Shown here: piece after piece, positions 49,511-61,011 of the stretch
How positions within the stretch are numbered: position 1 is the first letter of the stretch
Layout: the number at the start of each line of letters is the position of its first letter
Assembly: GCF_032854445.1 (NCBI RefSeq)
Contig: NC_088295.1
Coordinates: forward strand, 38,491,385-38,555,384
DNA length: 64,000 bases
From: Liolophura sinensis
Taxonomy: Eukaryota; Mollusca; Polyplacophora; Chitonida; Chitonidae
Reading direction: 5' to 3'
The notes under the pieces: generated by a model
What the model was told of the DNA's origin: nothing
Database searches by the model: none
The model's input: only the letters and a program-made list of their open reading frames with translations
Position numbers and translations under genes: made by a program

Positions 49511-49655
49511 ATGGCGGGTCGACATGGAGTATTAAGGCGCGGGTCTAAGGCATAAAATTTGTATCAGCACTATATAACATGACACTATGTGTGGGTAGTA
49601 ACATAAAATTATAATGATAGAAATTTAATGTAATCTACAACAAAAAGACTGAAGT

Positions 49656-49709
49656 GTTTGTTTGTTTCTTTCTTTCTTCTTCTTTTCCATTTTTTGTTTT
49701 TTTATTTGC
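49656..49709. repeat. Polypyrimidine tract
   Basis: T- and C-rich run (tttgtttgtttctttctttc and following). Simple sequence. Confidence 0.7.
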
Positions 49710-52700
49710 ATACCGGACTTGAATAGTTGATTGTTTGACCATCAAGATGTACGTTTAGTCCGTTCATTTATGTTATGAATTTAGTTCTGTGATGTTTATG
49801 ATTCATTCGCAAAATATCCAAAAAAGTCCAGTTGTCAGATGTTTAGATTAGATGTTGTCAGATTAATTGTACATGTATATTTTAAAAACCAGCGACGGAC
49901 GTCGAGGTAAACACACGGTTAATAAATCATTTTCCATCGTTATCACCAATACTTGCTACAACATTATATTCAAAATCGCCTAATATATACTCTTACTTTC
50001 AGGTAATGACAACTATGTCTTTTGTTTATGTAGGTCGTTTAAGGTATACATTTTGGGTTTGAGAGTTAGAGAAACTTGGTAAAATAGAAGAACTCTAGCC
50101 TGTATAAATAATAAGCAGATTGGGGTCAACAAAATGGCCATTCTAGGAGCCTTGCCGTGCGATTCGATAAAGCCCTAGATACCCTATGACTTTCGTGCAT
50201 GCACTGCTCGCAGAACACTCTTAAGGGCTTAGCGCCTCAAGATCATACGTATACGTGTTACTGAGGGGCACCTATGTCTACATGTGAACGTGAAAAGCCA
50301 TTCTGAACAGTCGGCGAGCAATGCTTATTAAAGAATGGACGATTAAGGTAAGCGAGGTGACCAATTGGCGTGGCAATCGTTCCAGTTAAAAGCAGGGCTT
50401 GTCTTTCTTTTCACTGGTCGGCACTGCTCATAGTCTAGGACGCCTTGACCCCGAACTAGGATAAAAACGCAAGAAAATAAATCTGATCTCGGGAGTAAAG
50501 ACAGCAAGAAGGAGCTAGCCCATCCATCATTGTCTTGGGAGGCAAAATCCATCCAAATACAACACGAAGTTCAGCACATGGCCACATACACCATCGGATT
50601 ATCTCACATTAGGATCTCTGTTTCTTGACATATTTCCCCATGTTGTGGTATAACTCCATTTATGTTCGTGTAATAAGATATGTAGGTGCGAGCGGGAGGT
50701 TTCCATCTGAATGTCTTCTTATTAGTTTACAATCCGCTTGACTGAAATCTGGACAGATGCCATTGCTAATGTCATTTGTAATTTATTCGTCGCAAAAAAG
50801 AATAGATGGCATAATGCGGATTGGTTATCGCTAATAACATCTTGTCAACAACTCAATAAATAACAGCTGGTGTACAAATGACTGACTGCTATAAACACTT
50901 TTGAAGATCAATTACCTTTACGACTGTACAGAACAGCTGTAGTTTCTAAATCGAATTGAATGGAGCGTGGAGTCCCCATTAAACTCCATTAGCGAAATAT
51001 TATCTGATGCAATATATTCATTATCTGAGTTTGTATACATGGGCACATGTCCAAGAGATTCCACACGTTTGGAATTGAGCTTGACAGTGTATGTGACCCA
51101 GAATTCGCATTCTTCCATTACAATCACGAAATAATAACTAGTTGACTTTATAACTGACGTTAAGTGACAATCAAATCATTGAGTAAATAAATTTTTGATG
51201 TAAAGCTACACAGATGTTACCCTAACAAATAGAAAAAGTAGACACAAACTTTTTACACTTAACTTTGTTGTAATTTATTTGCTGAGTACGTACTCTACTG
51301 CGCAAGCCCTTCTCACCCAATTAAGTTTTGTATAAACCGAGTAACCGTTCACCACGCTGAGTTCACACTCAAAAAATGAATCAGCTAAATTGAACATAAG
51401 TCTGTTATTTGAGCGATGCTGGAATGTATTCTGTTAATGCAACAGGATAACAGGATAGTGTATTGAATGTGACACAATATTGTGCTATAAAAACACAAGG
51501 CATTCTAGCATCACTCAGACAACAGACATTCTCTTCAATTTAATTTTTTTCGTGTAAATGCAAATACTTGGGCGCCAACATGTTCGACTGAAACAAACTA
51601 CAACTTCCCATGAAGTTGAACCCTGGGCCTTTATTTCCAGTATAGCTTAGCTGACATCGCTTATATACTATGAATATACATGAATATACAACATGGCAGA
51701 CATATATTACACACCGAGTCAGGAATGAGTCTGTTTAAGGGGAAACACCAACTTCCTTTTTAGAAATTTCTAGAAAGGTTTATCGTAAAAAATAAATGAG
51801 AAATTAGAAAGTACCCTGTTTTATGAATGCAACATTACTTATCTTGAGTTATTCCTTCTAACTAAATATGGAATTCGCTCATTCGAACCAGACCGCTGTA
51901 TTGTTAAACCTTACTTGATATTTCATGATGTGGTTACTTTCAATTAAAGACAGGAAATCAAGCAGAAGACATGTTTTTTTCTGTAAACGTTTTGGTGGGG
52001 GAAAAAATTGTTCAAAAAGAGCGGCATTGCTCTTTATGCTGAAGAGTGCACTCACTTTCAGCTATTACCTTTCAGCTAGTTTCACCTGCCATGTTTTAAA
52101 GCAAGACAAGTATTGATCATGACATTTAGAAATCGGATTTGGACGATGACAACACAATCACAGAACCGAACGTAACACAGGTTGATGGCAATCCAATAAG
52201 CCGGAGCGTCCAATAGACTATCTTTGTCCCGTCTCAGCCTAAGGTAATGTGTTCAGTCGAGATATGCTTACAAGGTCAGAGCTCTAATTATTGCTATGTA
52301 CACATTGCTTCACAAGCTTGGCTACTTTAATTAATTATTTTACGACCAAAATGCTGCATTTGGGTTAAAAAAAATAACTTGCCACGTGACAACACAATAA
52401 CATCGACAATGTGATTGTGAGTTTCTGGGGCTTTTTATTTTTGACAATGCTTACTCTCAGGACGCCCGTTTCCAAGCCGGCTAAAACCTTCCAAACCACG
52501 AGCATCGTCTTCAGTGTGTCTTCACAGATAAATTTCGCTACAGCGCGCCGGGACGCGAAATAGCCTCCTTAAACAGCTAAACTTACTGTGTGGCATTCCC
52601 TCCTTCAACAGTATATTTAATTTCCTTCAGCAGAAGGAAATTAAAGAGCTCACTATTGAAGATGGGCGTACATCCTCGATCTGATAATAGTTACAATAAA

Positions 52701-53685
52701 CGATTAAGATAAGCAAATCTACATTTGATATCCAGTAGAACCATGCAGCAATTAATGCTGACATATTACAAGAGCTTTGCAATGAACAGGGTCTACAGCT
52801 GATATTTATTTAAAATTCTTTAACACCGAAGGAAACGTCTTCAACCACTGTCATTCTGTTCCTAGGTAGTCGACACGCGTCAAATCAAATTTGTTTCCGT
52901 ATTGTTAGCAGTAAACTTGACTCTTCGTTTGATTGCACTTCGCGTTCGTGCTTTGAAACATGATTGGGATGGAATAAAGGTTGGGTTTATTAAAAATATT
53001 TTTCATTCATGGCTCGACGATCAGGTACAGAAACTGAAGTACGCGGGGGCTAGCATCGCCCTTTGCCAAGAATTGAATCCGACCATTTTTCTGCTTAAAA
53101 CTGAGGCCGAATGATAAAGGAGAGTTGGATTCAAGTCAGCGATAGTATTGGCCAGAGTTTGATCGAATATGGAGACCGGAACAGCGAAGGGACCCGTACC
53201 GGTGAAAAATTTGACTTTTGGTGGTTTGTGTTAAACATTGTGTTGCATTATCTCGATGATATATTTTGTTTGACGATTGGTATGCGGATTTTTTTTTAAG
53301 TTGAAACATGTGATATTCGGAAGCTCAGATCTAGTACGCGACAAGTCAGTGTGGGGAGCATCCACTGGATCTCACTTTAGTGAGATTAAGCTTTCAACTA
53401 TGCCTCTATATTCAGCTCCAGGGAATATGTCAGTTTGAGTTTAATGTCCATTACCACAGTAGAGAAAACTGGGAACGGGCGAGCACTATAGAAACGCTGA
53501 AGTTCGACTTTGCAAGACTTTCCCAAAAGTTCTGCTCACCAAATCAAAATAGAGTTACCGGAAACCTGAAATTCTACTGATATTTCTTTTTCTGACATGA
53601 CAACAAATATGGCGGAGGTTAAATACAGAGACAGTGATCGTCATTGTACTTAACCGACAATGAAACAGTGGCCTCAGTTGGTAAT
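49710..53685. other. Stretch without recognisable feature
   Basis: Short open frames only. The run of + strand frames at 52902-53580 and the minus-strand frame at 50918-51127 (which ends in a stop and could be a terminal exon) encode nothing I recognise. Confidence 0.45.
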
Positions 53686-53686
53686 A

Positions 53687-54027
53687 ACCGGCAACGATAG
53701 CACAGTCGGTAGATCCAAGGTCAATCCTGGGTCGAGTCACACCTAAGACTTTAAAAGAGGAAGTTGTAATTTCCTCGCCTGGCGTTCAGCATGAAGGGGA
53801 TAGTGCAACGACTGGTTGACCCGTATAAGTATAGTGGCTCGGCTCGGACGGCCTACTTGCTTTCGGTAAGGCGTCTCAGTGAATCAGCACTAGATAGAAA
53901 GAGCGGTAGAAATCTGTCCTGCAAAAAGGATGCACATTACATGCACTCTAAAGATTCCTTCGTCGTCACATGACTGAAAAATTGTTAAGTACGACGTTAA
54001 ACCCCAAGCACGCACGCACTCACTCAA
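53687..54027 (+). mobile_element. SINE family B, full length
   Basis: The tRNA-like head has gatagcacagtcggtag (A-box region) and ggtcaatcctgggtc (B box, about 53712). The body has aagaggaagttgtaatttcc, actggttgacccgtataag and catgactgaaaaattgtt, with the tip gtacgacgttaaaccccaag and a short CACG/CACT tail. It matches 18042-18364 over its whole length. Confidence 0.85.
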
Positions 54028-54029
54028 TT

Positions 54030-55045
54030 GGTATTACGTTACTAAGTGTATAAATATAGGTTCGTATTATAAATCACCTGTCGAGTTCTTCTGCCCGTGG
54101 GTCTGGCGTTACTTTATTACAAAGACAATTGGATATGACGAGGAGAGCGATAAAGAAAAACGAATGAAGGGTTGGGACAAGTGTCCATGACACTTACTCA
54201 AAAACAACAACGTACGGATCAATAATGATACCGGATAAGCACTTGGTTACAACCACATTACAACAGTGACCCGATCGGGTTACGCAAGCCGTCACTCATA
54301 TCGTAAGACTGACGTCTTAGACTGAGCTTTCTCGGAGCTGTAAAGCGGATTATAGCTGGACGACAGGTACAGGGGTTCTATAAGACGTATTACGTGGCGT
54401 ACGTGGCATCAGAGTTTGTGTAAGGACACACTTCCCTGGCCCTACACTGCGTGTGGGTGTCGGAAGCAAAGAGGAATGGTATTATGACGCGCTATTAGAT
54501 CACCAGCCTACATCCCTGCTGTGAAACGAAAGGTTAATCATTCCACAGCGGATACAGTTCATGTCCCACATTTGCAGACTGTAACTGTGTCTGTGACACT
54601 CAATTACGCATTAAAACAGCTGTGATTTACATTTACATGCATTTCTGAGCAACAACGAAAAAATTTCAAAGTTTTACATATTTCATTTCTAACACTTACA
54701 TTATGTATGATGTCCTCCGGTGCGCAGGAATATCTCACTTATAGGACTGTAATCTGGTTTCTTCATGCACGATGAGAAGATCCCTTTCCAATTATCTCAA
54801 ACACCTCTACTCACCTGGAATAATGACGCAGCCAACCAAACGGGAGACTGACTCCCACACTGACTCAACACAGGATATTATTGGTAAAGTGGTCTGTACT
54901 GAGATAGTCTGAGTAATCAGTGAGAGCTTCTTATTTATATCTGAGATCCTATAACCTATTGTTCCAGCTCACATCTGTAAAAGGTGTTAGCAAAATTGTG
55001 GCTGCTTAATTTAATATTTAAATTCCAAGAGCTGACTTTAATTAT
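54030..55045. other. Stretch without recognisable feature
   Basis: No open frame above about 60 codons and no repeat recognised. Confidence 0.5.
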
Positions 55046-55049
55046 AGGC

Positions 55050-55342
55050 AAACCCTTTTCGGGTCATAACAAAGACTTAAAAATGGTACTTATTGCTGAA
55101 TCTCTTGGCACTGAGCTCTGAGAGGTTTTGAACAAGAAAGCAGGATTGGTGTCAGTATAATGCGACTGGGTGGGGTGTCACGTCAGGCGTCATTGCCATG
55201 ATACTGATACATGATACATTGGCAGCAGCACTTTGGCGGCATGGTCTTGCCCTGCCAAAGAAGGCACAGTCTATGTACACACACTTATTGACTTCATATG
55301 ACTGAAAAAAATGTTAACTACGACATAAAGAACCAAGCATAA
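55050..55342 (+). mobile_element. SINE family B, near full length, head degraded
   Basis: It starts in a degraded B-box region (cttttcgggtcataac) and runs through tggcactgagctctgagagg, gtgtcagtataatgcgac, ggcagcagcactttggcggc and catatgactgaaaaaaatg to a damaged tip (ctacgacataaagaaccaag). Confidence 0.75.
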
Positions 55343-55759
55343 GCAAAACCATTGATTTAAAAGGGTGTACCATAGTGTGATCATTTCATATTCTACATGT
55401 GACCTGTACGAACACGCATATATACGGGTTTTTTAGAGAGTCTCAGCTTGGTAAACAACTGGAGGAAATTTGCGATGTACGGTTTAAGTGTACTTCCGAG
55501 GGATTGTACCGTCACATGAATATTGATTGTTATACACAAACGTATCTTACTGGCAAGCTACAAAGTTATGAGAAGGAAACACACATGACAACATGGGCTG
55601 TTCATTGCAAAGGAACAATAACGACAAGCGTCTTGCAGTCACGCAAAAGAAACAAAAGTCTCGACGACCCGATCAACATGGTCTTCGTGATTTAGAAGTG
55701 TCTGGCCATAGTGCTGGCCAACTGCTTGTACTGCGTCTCCAGAGCGGACGGAAACTTAC

Positions 55760-56043
55760 CGTTGATCGATAGGACAGATGAAGATGGAGAAAACACGAAG
55801 GAGTCGGATGTACCAAGGCTCTGTTGGGTTCTTTTTTTTTTCCATGACCGTGACGTTAACCTTGGTGAGAGGCAATTCTTGGCTGGCCATCGCTAAATTT
55901 ACACCAGCCCAAAATTGACACACAAAGGGAAGATAACCGTAATCGTGGAGCTCACAATGGTGTAATAAGTTCCCATTGAACCCGCAGGAACTCTGGTGGG
56001 TTTTGTAATTTGTTCTAATTCGTTCCTCCTCCAGGCTGGACAT
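55760..56043 (-). other. Possible exon of an unknown gene
   Basis: A 95-codon open stretch on the minus strand (with DYGYLPFVCQFWAGVN) ends at a near-perfect donor, ATCAACG|GTAAGTTT, with the last exon base at 55760. No domain recognised. A 98-codon + strand frame at 55399-55695 nearby is equally unassigned. Confidence 0.2.
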
Positions 56044-56044
56044 T

Positions 56045-59000
56045 CAAGGATTCACGGAGCAATTGTCCAAATGGCATATCCTGTAACCATTGATTTGGTG
56101 TCTATCTACTATGCCGATGCCTTTAAGCCCTTATCCTTCTCAGTCCCAATCAGCATTTGGCTCCTCAACATTCTCCAGCATTATACACTAATGTCGTTCA
56201 GAGAAAATGGGAACTTCCAATAACTACAATGAGAAATGACATACGGATTCTTGGGTGTTGAATGAATCAGTTATAGTTGCCTGCTATTCTGACTTTCCTT
56301 AGCCACTGAAAAACTAAATAGAAAGACTACAGGTTCTATACATGTTAGATATCTCAAGTTTTAAATTGTGAAAAGTATATTGTGAACAGCAATCAACTCA
56401 TTTAGCCAGCCTGATATCAACAGTTTGTATCTAACATTTATATTCATGTATGTGAGAACAACAATAGTATTGACATATTTCTGAAGATGCTCTCCATTCT
56501 TCTTAGACTTTTATTCAAACTGTAGACCGTATCAGTGTTTATGATTTACGCCTTACTTTTTGCCTTAGACACTAAACACACTATATCATGATTTTCAGCA
56601 AATCTTTCTAACTTCGAAAATATATTACGGCTACCGAAACCTCAATAACTTTCAACGTCACTGACTTTTATGTGAATTACTGGAAGCCCTGAATATTTTA
56701 ATTTCCAGAATATAGAGGTCTTATCTAAGCACGACGAAAACATACCTGAGTCTTCACCTTAGTCTGCAATGTCTGTTATAAATTAAATATAAGTTATATG
56801 AAAGTCTGTCAACATCTTTATCAAGTTATTGAACAGTTCAACTGTTTCGTCTATTCGTCCTCTCGAGGTACTCCGTGCCATCAGTTTAGCGAAGGCCTCT
56901 TAAATATAAGCAAAATATCCAGCGAGCCAGGATAGAGCACAGACCTATCCATATTGAATATTTTGCATATACCTATGGAAAAACATATTAAATCTATGGA
57001 TGGTTTCAGTAAAATTTGTAACGGATGGACATATGTTATATCATTGCATATGTCGCGCTATATATCAACCAAAAACTTCGGTCTTTACTGGTTAAATAGG
57101 TAAGTCTTCGTTGCTTACTACTGTGGTAATTTATAGGGTATAGTGACACGATGAGTTTAATTTCTTTAGATCGTTTATACATCAACATACTAAAAGAACA
57201 TTATTATTTATGCTAATAAGTACATAGCTCATAAGAATATCACGGTCAGTTGGAAGCGAGAAGAGTTAGAATACATCAATACTTATTTTGGATGTATGAA
57301 GACGTAAAAGTGTGTTCAGATTTATTCAATAAAAAATAAAAACAAGTGGAATGCAGTTTACGTTAAAAAATGAGACCAGAAGTTTCATTGATGACCCAGT
57401 CTTGCAACGCGTACGCGTAGCAGAACCGTGCCCTTCACTTCTGTGGTAGACTCCAACAGGGAAGAATAGCAGTATGCGTACACCTTATCAAATAACTGTT
57501 CCCGTTTCCGCACTCGGAAGAATTAAAGAACCGTTGTGGCCCGAGTCTCGCTTCAGGCAATAACCTAAACTAACACGACATCTTTCCAGCAGTCGCCTCA
57601 GAGGAAGTAATTAAAACAACCCCGATAAAGAAGTTCACGTCTTATCAGGCGACATCTAGACATTCCGTGTTTATTACGGTGCCAGGATCGACCGATCCCC
57701 ACAGAAAGTTTGTTTGGCGGGATTGAATATTCTAAGCACTCCAAACGTCAGTGGAGCTATAATAAACACAGATATCTTGCCAATTCCCTGAAATTAAAAA
57801 GACCCTTTTACGAAGTATATTGTCAGTTGCCTTGACCGTTCACCAAGACCAAGTGATGCATGAGGCACACATCACAAATATTTAACCTATAAGATTAGGA
57901 TTTAATTTATAGATTTTATCAAAAAAAACAAGCTGAATGGAGTGACAACTGCACCTGGCGACCCAATGATTGAAACTGTTGTTTCCAGTCAGCAAGCAAG
58001 TCTGGAAAGACAGCTTAAAAATCCTCGCAAAACGTTATTCACTCAAGCAAGTTAATCACCAAGCACTTATAAAAACGGGTGAACATAAAATTACACTAAA
58101 CTGAATGTAATAGGATAATCTTTGAAAAAAAATCAGTACCGGTAATAAAATGCCAAATACCATTTCTGAGCATTCACATAGCGTGTAATGGATTTCAGGA
58201 CTTTAAATGCTATAAACTTGTTAGTCTTCCCTAGCGCAAATTGGTTTTTGACCATTAAGATTTGCTCTTGTTTCTATCAAACTCTCGTTTGTTGGGGTTT
58301 ATATAGTGGGTATCAGATCAATCCATTTTTCCGCTGAATGCAACCAATTGCCACGATTCGGCATTTATATAATTTACAGGTAATTTTCTTCATTTTATTG
58401 GTCTTGAAAAAGGCATGGTCTCTTCTTTGGACCTCTGTTATTCAGTGGCGATTGTATCAGTCTATATAAGAATGCCTCCACTAACAATTCCCCACGTTGT
58501 CAGCAAGCCTGCATTTCTCGTGATGTGAAGTAGAGCTTTGGATACAGTCAAATTAGGCCTCGGCTCTGTTGGGATCAATCACGGCTCTTCCTGGAAGCAA
58601 GTGAGGATTAAAAAAGGAGAAAAATTGAAATTGACGAAAAGAATTACCTTAGTGATAAATTAAATACCGCTTCCGAAAGCTGGCGGTCTTTGCAATGGCC
58701 CCTCTTGTGAAAAGGGTAGTATAGTGCAAAGGGAAAGGTGTAGAAAACTGTGATCGCCAAAGGAAGAGAAGACTAATGAGATGATTCAAATCTAATGTTA
58801 AAAAAGCGTCTATGACATATAGTGACTAGCTGTATGAATACTGGACGACGTGAAATATCACGCACTTTACTATTTATGCACATGAAGAGAGGTTGTAGTT
58901 TACTTCTTTTGGCCACCCATGGATCTTTATCTCACAAGTGATTCATGCCATTACAGAGATCATAAGCTAAATTATGTATGGTCACTTGTCATTAGCATTC

Positions 59001-59840
59001 ACGCGAGATTTGCTCGCTGTCTGTGGGTTACAAATTGAACATTTTCATTTGTACCGTGAAAACTAATCTCCTACCAAGGCTAGGCATCCTGTTGTGGCTG
59101 TAATGTGCTAGTATATGGAGTTATTAATAGAGAGAAGGAACGTAAACCGCTTTGGACAATTCCAAGCAGGCAGACTCAATCGAACAAGTCGGCAATATCT
59201 CCATTCATAGAACAAGATATTCTATACAGTCGGTTTTATAGAATGGACTGGAAATAATTTATAGGTACATCAGTGGATTGTTGTAAAGAACTGGCCATTG
59301 AAGTACCTTTATATATTCCTGCACTGTTGACATACCTTACGGCGCTGTAAATACCGTCTTATCCTTAGTTTTTTCTATGGACAAAAGTCGCTAGAATTAG
59401 AGTGAGGTCCTAGAATGGGGATACAGCCTATTACTACGGGAGAACTCTTGGGAGTGGGATCAATTTGGCCTCAGATGAGCCTGGAAAGTCCTGTTTTATG
59501 GACGGAGCGTATTGACTAAAGTTTCAACACCATGCCCGGGTTTTGTGTCAGGCCGTTACTTTGGGACGTCAGCGTATCAGCAGCGAATCGATAGTGCGTA
59601 CCAACAAGCACTCGACTCCAGCAAGTCAAGTATGTATGCGAGTTTTTGGAGCTTTTGTTGGAATTTTTGCCCGTCCTTCAACTGCCAAACCACTCTGCAG
59701 CTGTCCTGTACGAGTGTTCTCATGCATTGTTCAGCTGTTGACGTCTGACATCACTGATAACCCATGCCGAGTGACAAAGTCAGCACTTCGCTAAACAATA
59801 CTACAGTGCGTTAGTAATGACCGGTCTTCTTTTTTGTACA
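56045..59840. other. Stretch without recognisable feature
   Basis: Long AT-rich stretch with almost no open frames between 56230 and 59510. No RNA gene, repeat family or coding exon could be supported. Confidence 0.5.
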
Positions 59841-59842
59841 TA

Positions 59843-60118
59843 CCGGTCCGGATAGCACAGTTGGTAGAGCGTCCCCTTCGGAAAGGGTAGATTCAGGATC
59901 AATCCTGTGTCCAGTCACACCTTTGACTTTAAAAGAGGGAGTTGTGACTTCCTCGCTTGGCGTCCAGCGTGAAAGGCATGGTGCAACGACTGGTTGACCC
60001 GTATCAGTATAATCAGTGTAAAAGGAGGCACATTACATACACCCTAGGGATTCCTTCGTCGTCAAATGACTGAAAAACTGTTGAGTACGACGTTAAACCC
60101 TCACTCACTCACTCACTC
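59843..60118 (+). mobile_element. SINE family B with intact head and internal deletion
   Basis: The head is the best in family B: ggatagcacagttggtagag (A box) and aggatcaatcctgtg (B box, about 59895). The body runs through gtatcagtataat and then jumps to gtgtaaaaggaggcacatt, skipping about 80 bases present in the 53687 copy. The tip is gagtacgacgttaaaccc, followed by (CACT)n. Confidence 0.85.
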
Positions 60119-60119
60119 T

Positions 60120-60885
60120 TTTTATACATGATTTCAGAAGTCCATTACGTAGAAGTGTGCAACTTCCCTATAGCTAGTCACCACGGCACATTACACATGT
60201 TATGTCATCTGTAGACGCTCGAGCCACCTGGTGGAGAAACATGCCAACCTCTTGGGTGGAAATTGTGAACCAAATCATGGGAAATCTAGTGTAAACGGCT
60301 GCTACAAGAACTGGCCTCTCGTCGAATCCGAAACTCCGTATTTAAAAACTACGATTGTGCTAATCATTGTTGCTATGCAGTTAAGAACCCACTGACTATT
60401 TTTATATTTCCAAGCATCTCTAAAACAATTTTTATCAACCCGTTGTTGTCCTTTTACAATACTCTCCGTTGTCTTATTTTGTAAAGTGTATTTTAACACA
60501 ACAGCGTTTGAAACATTTTTCGCACCATGCATCAACCATTTCTCAAACGTTTGCTGCGCAATAGATAGAAAAAAATTGCTGATATAGATACGTCACATAA
60601 TGTGTTAGATATGGAAGAAAAGTGTAAGGTGCCGTGGTGACTAGTTACTTCAAGATCTGATGATATATATCATACATGATTCTCTAAACTAGGAAATTTA
60701 AGTGTTAATGCTGTTAAAGTGTTAATTGGTTTCTCTAGTGACCTCGTCAACCAAAACAAAACTGCAATCAAACACCGTTTGTAATCATAAAAAACACAAG
60801 GCAAAACATATATATGCAACCTGTTTTCAAGGGCCCTAAATGTTGTACACATTGTGGAAGGGATGCACTTTCCAGCTGGATTTGC
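60120..60885. other. Stretch without recognisable feature
   Basis: Short open frames only. Nothing supported. Confidence 0.5.
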
Positions 60886-60890
60886 AGAGA

Positions 60891-61011
60891 TTTAGGGCCC
60901 CGTCTCATACATGTTCGCGTAACTACCTTGGCGACGTAATGTCTGCAATACTTGTCACCATGGAAGTTACGTGTATGTAACGTTACATGCAGTTTGTGAA
61001 ATGGGCCCTAG
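60891..61011. mobile_element. Small MITE with AGGGCCC ends
   Basis: It starts TTTAGGGCCCCGTCTCA and ends TTTGTGAAATGGGCCCTAGA, so the ends are near inverted repeats (TTTAGGGCCC..T.TCA). It is 121 bp and non-coding. The ends are of the gggcccRTTTCAC type common on short non-autonomous elements in invertebrates. Confidence 0.6.

Noticed and set aside
52902-53580. Three consecutive + strand frames as a small gene
   Set aside because: They lie in different frames, lack splice sites joining them and match no known protein.
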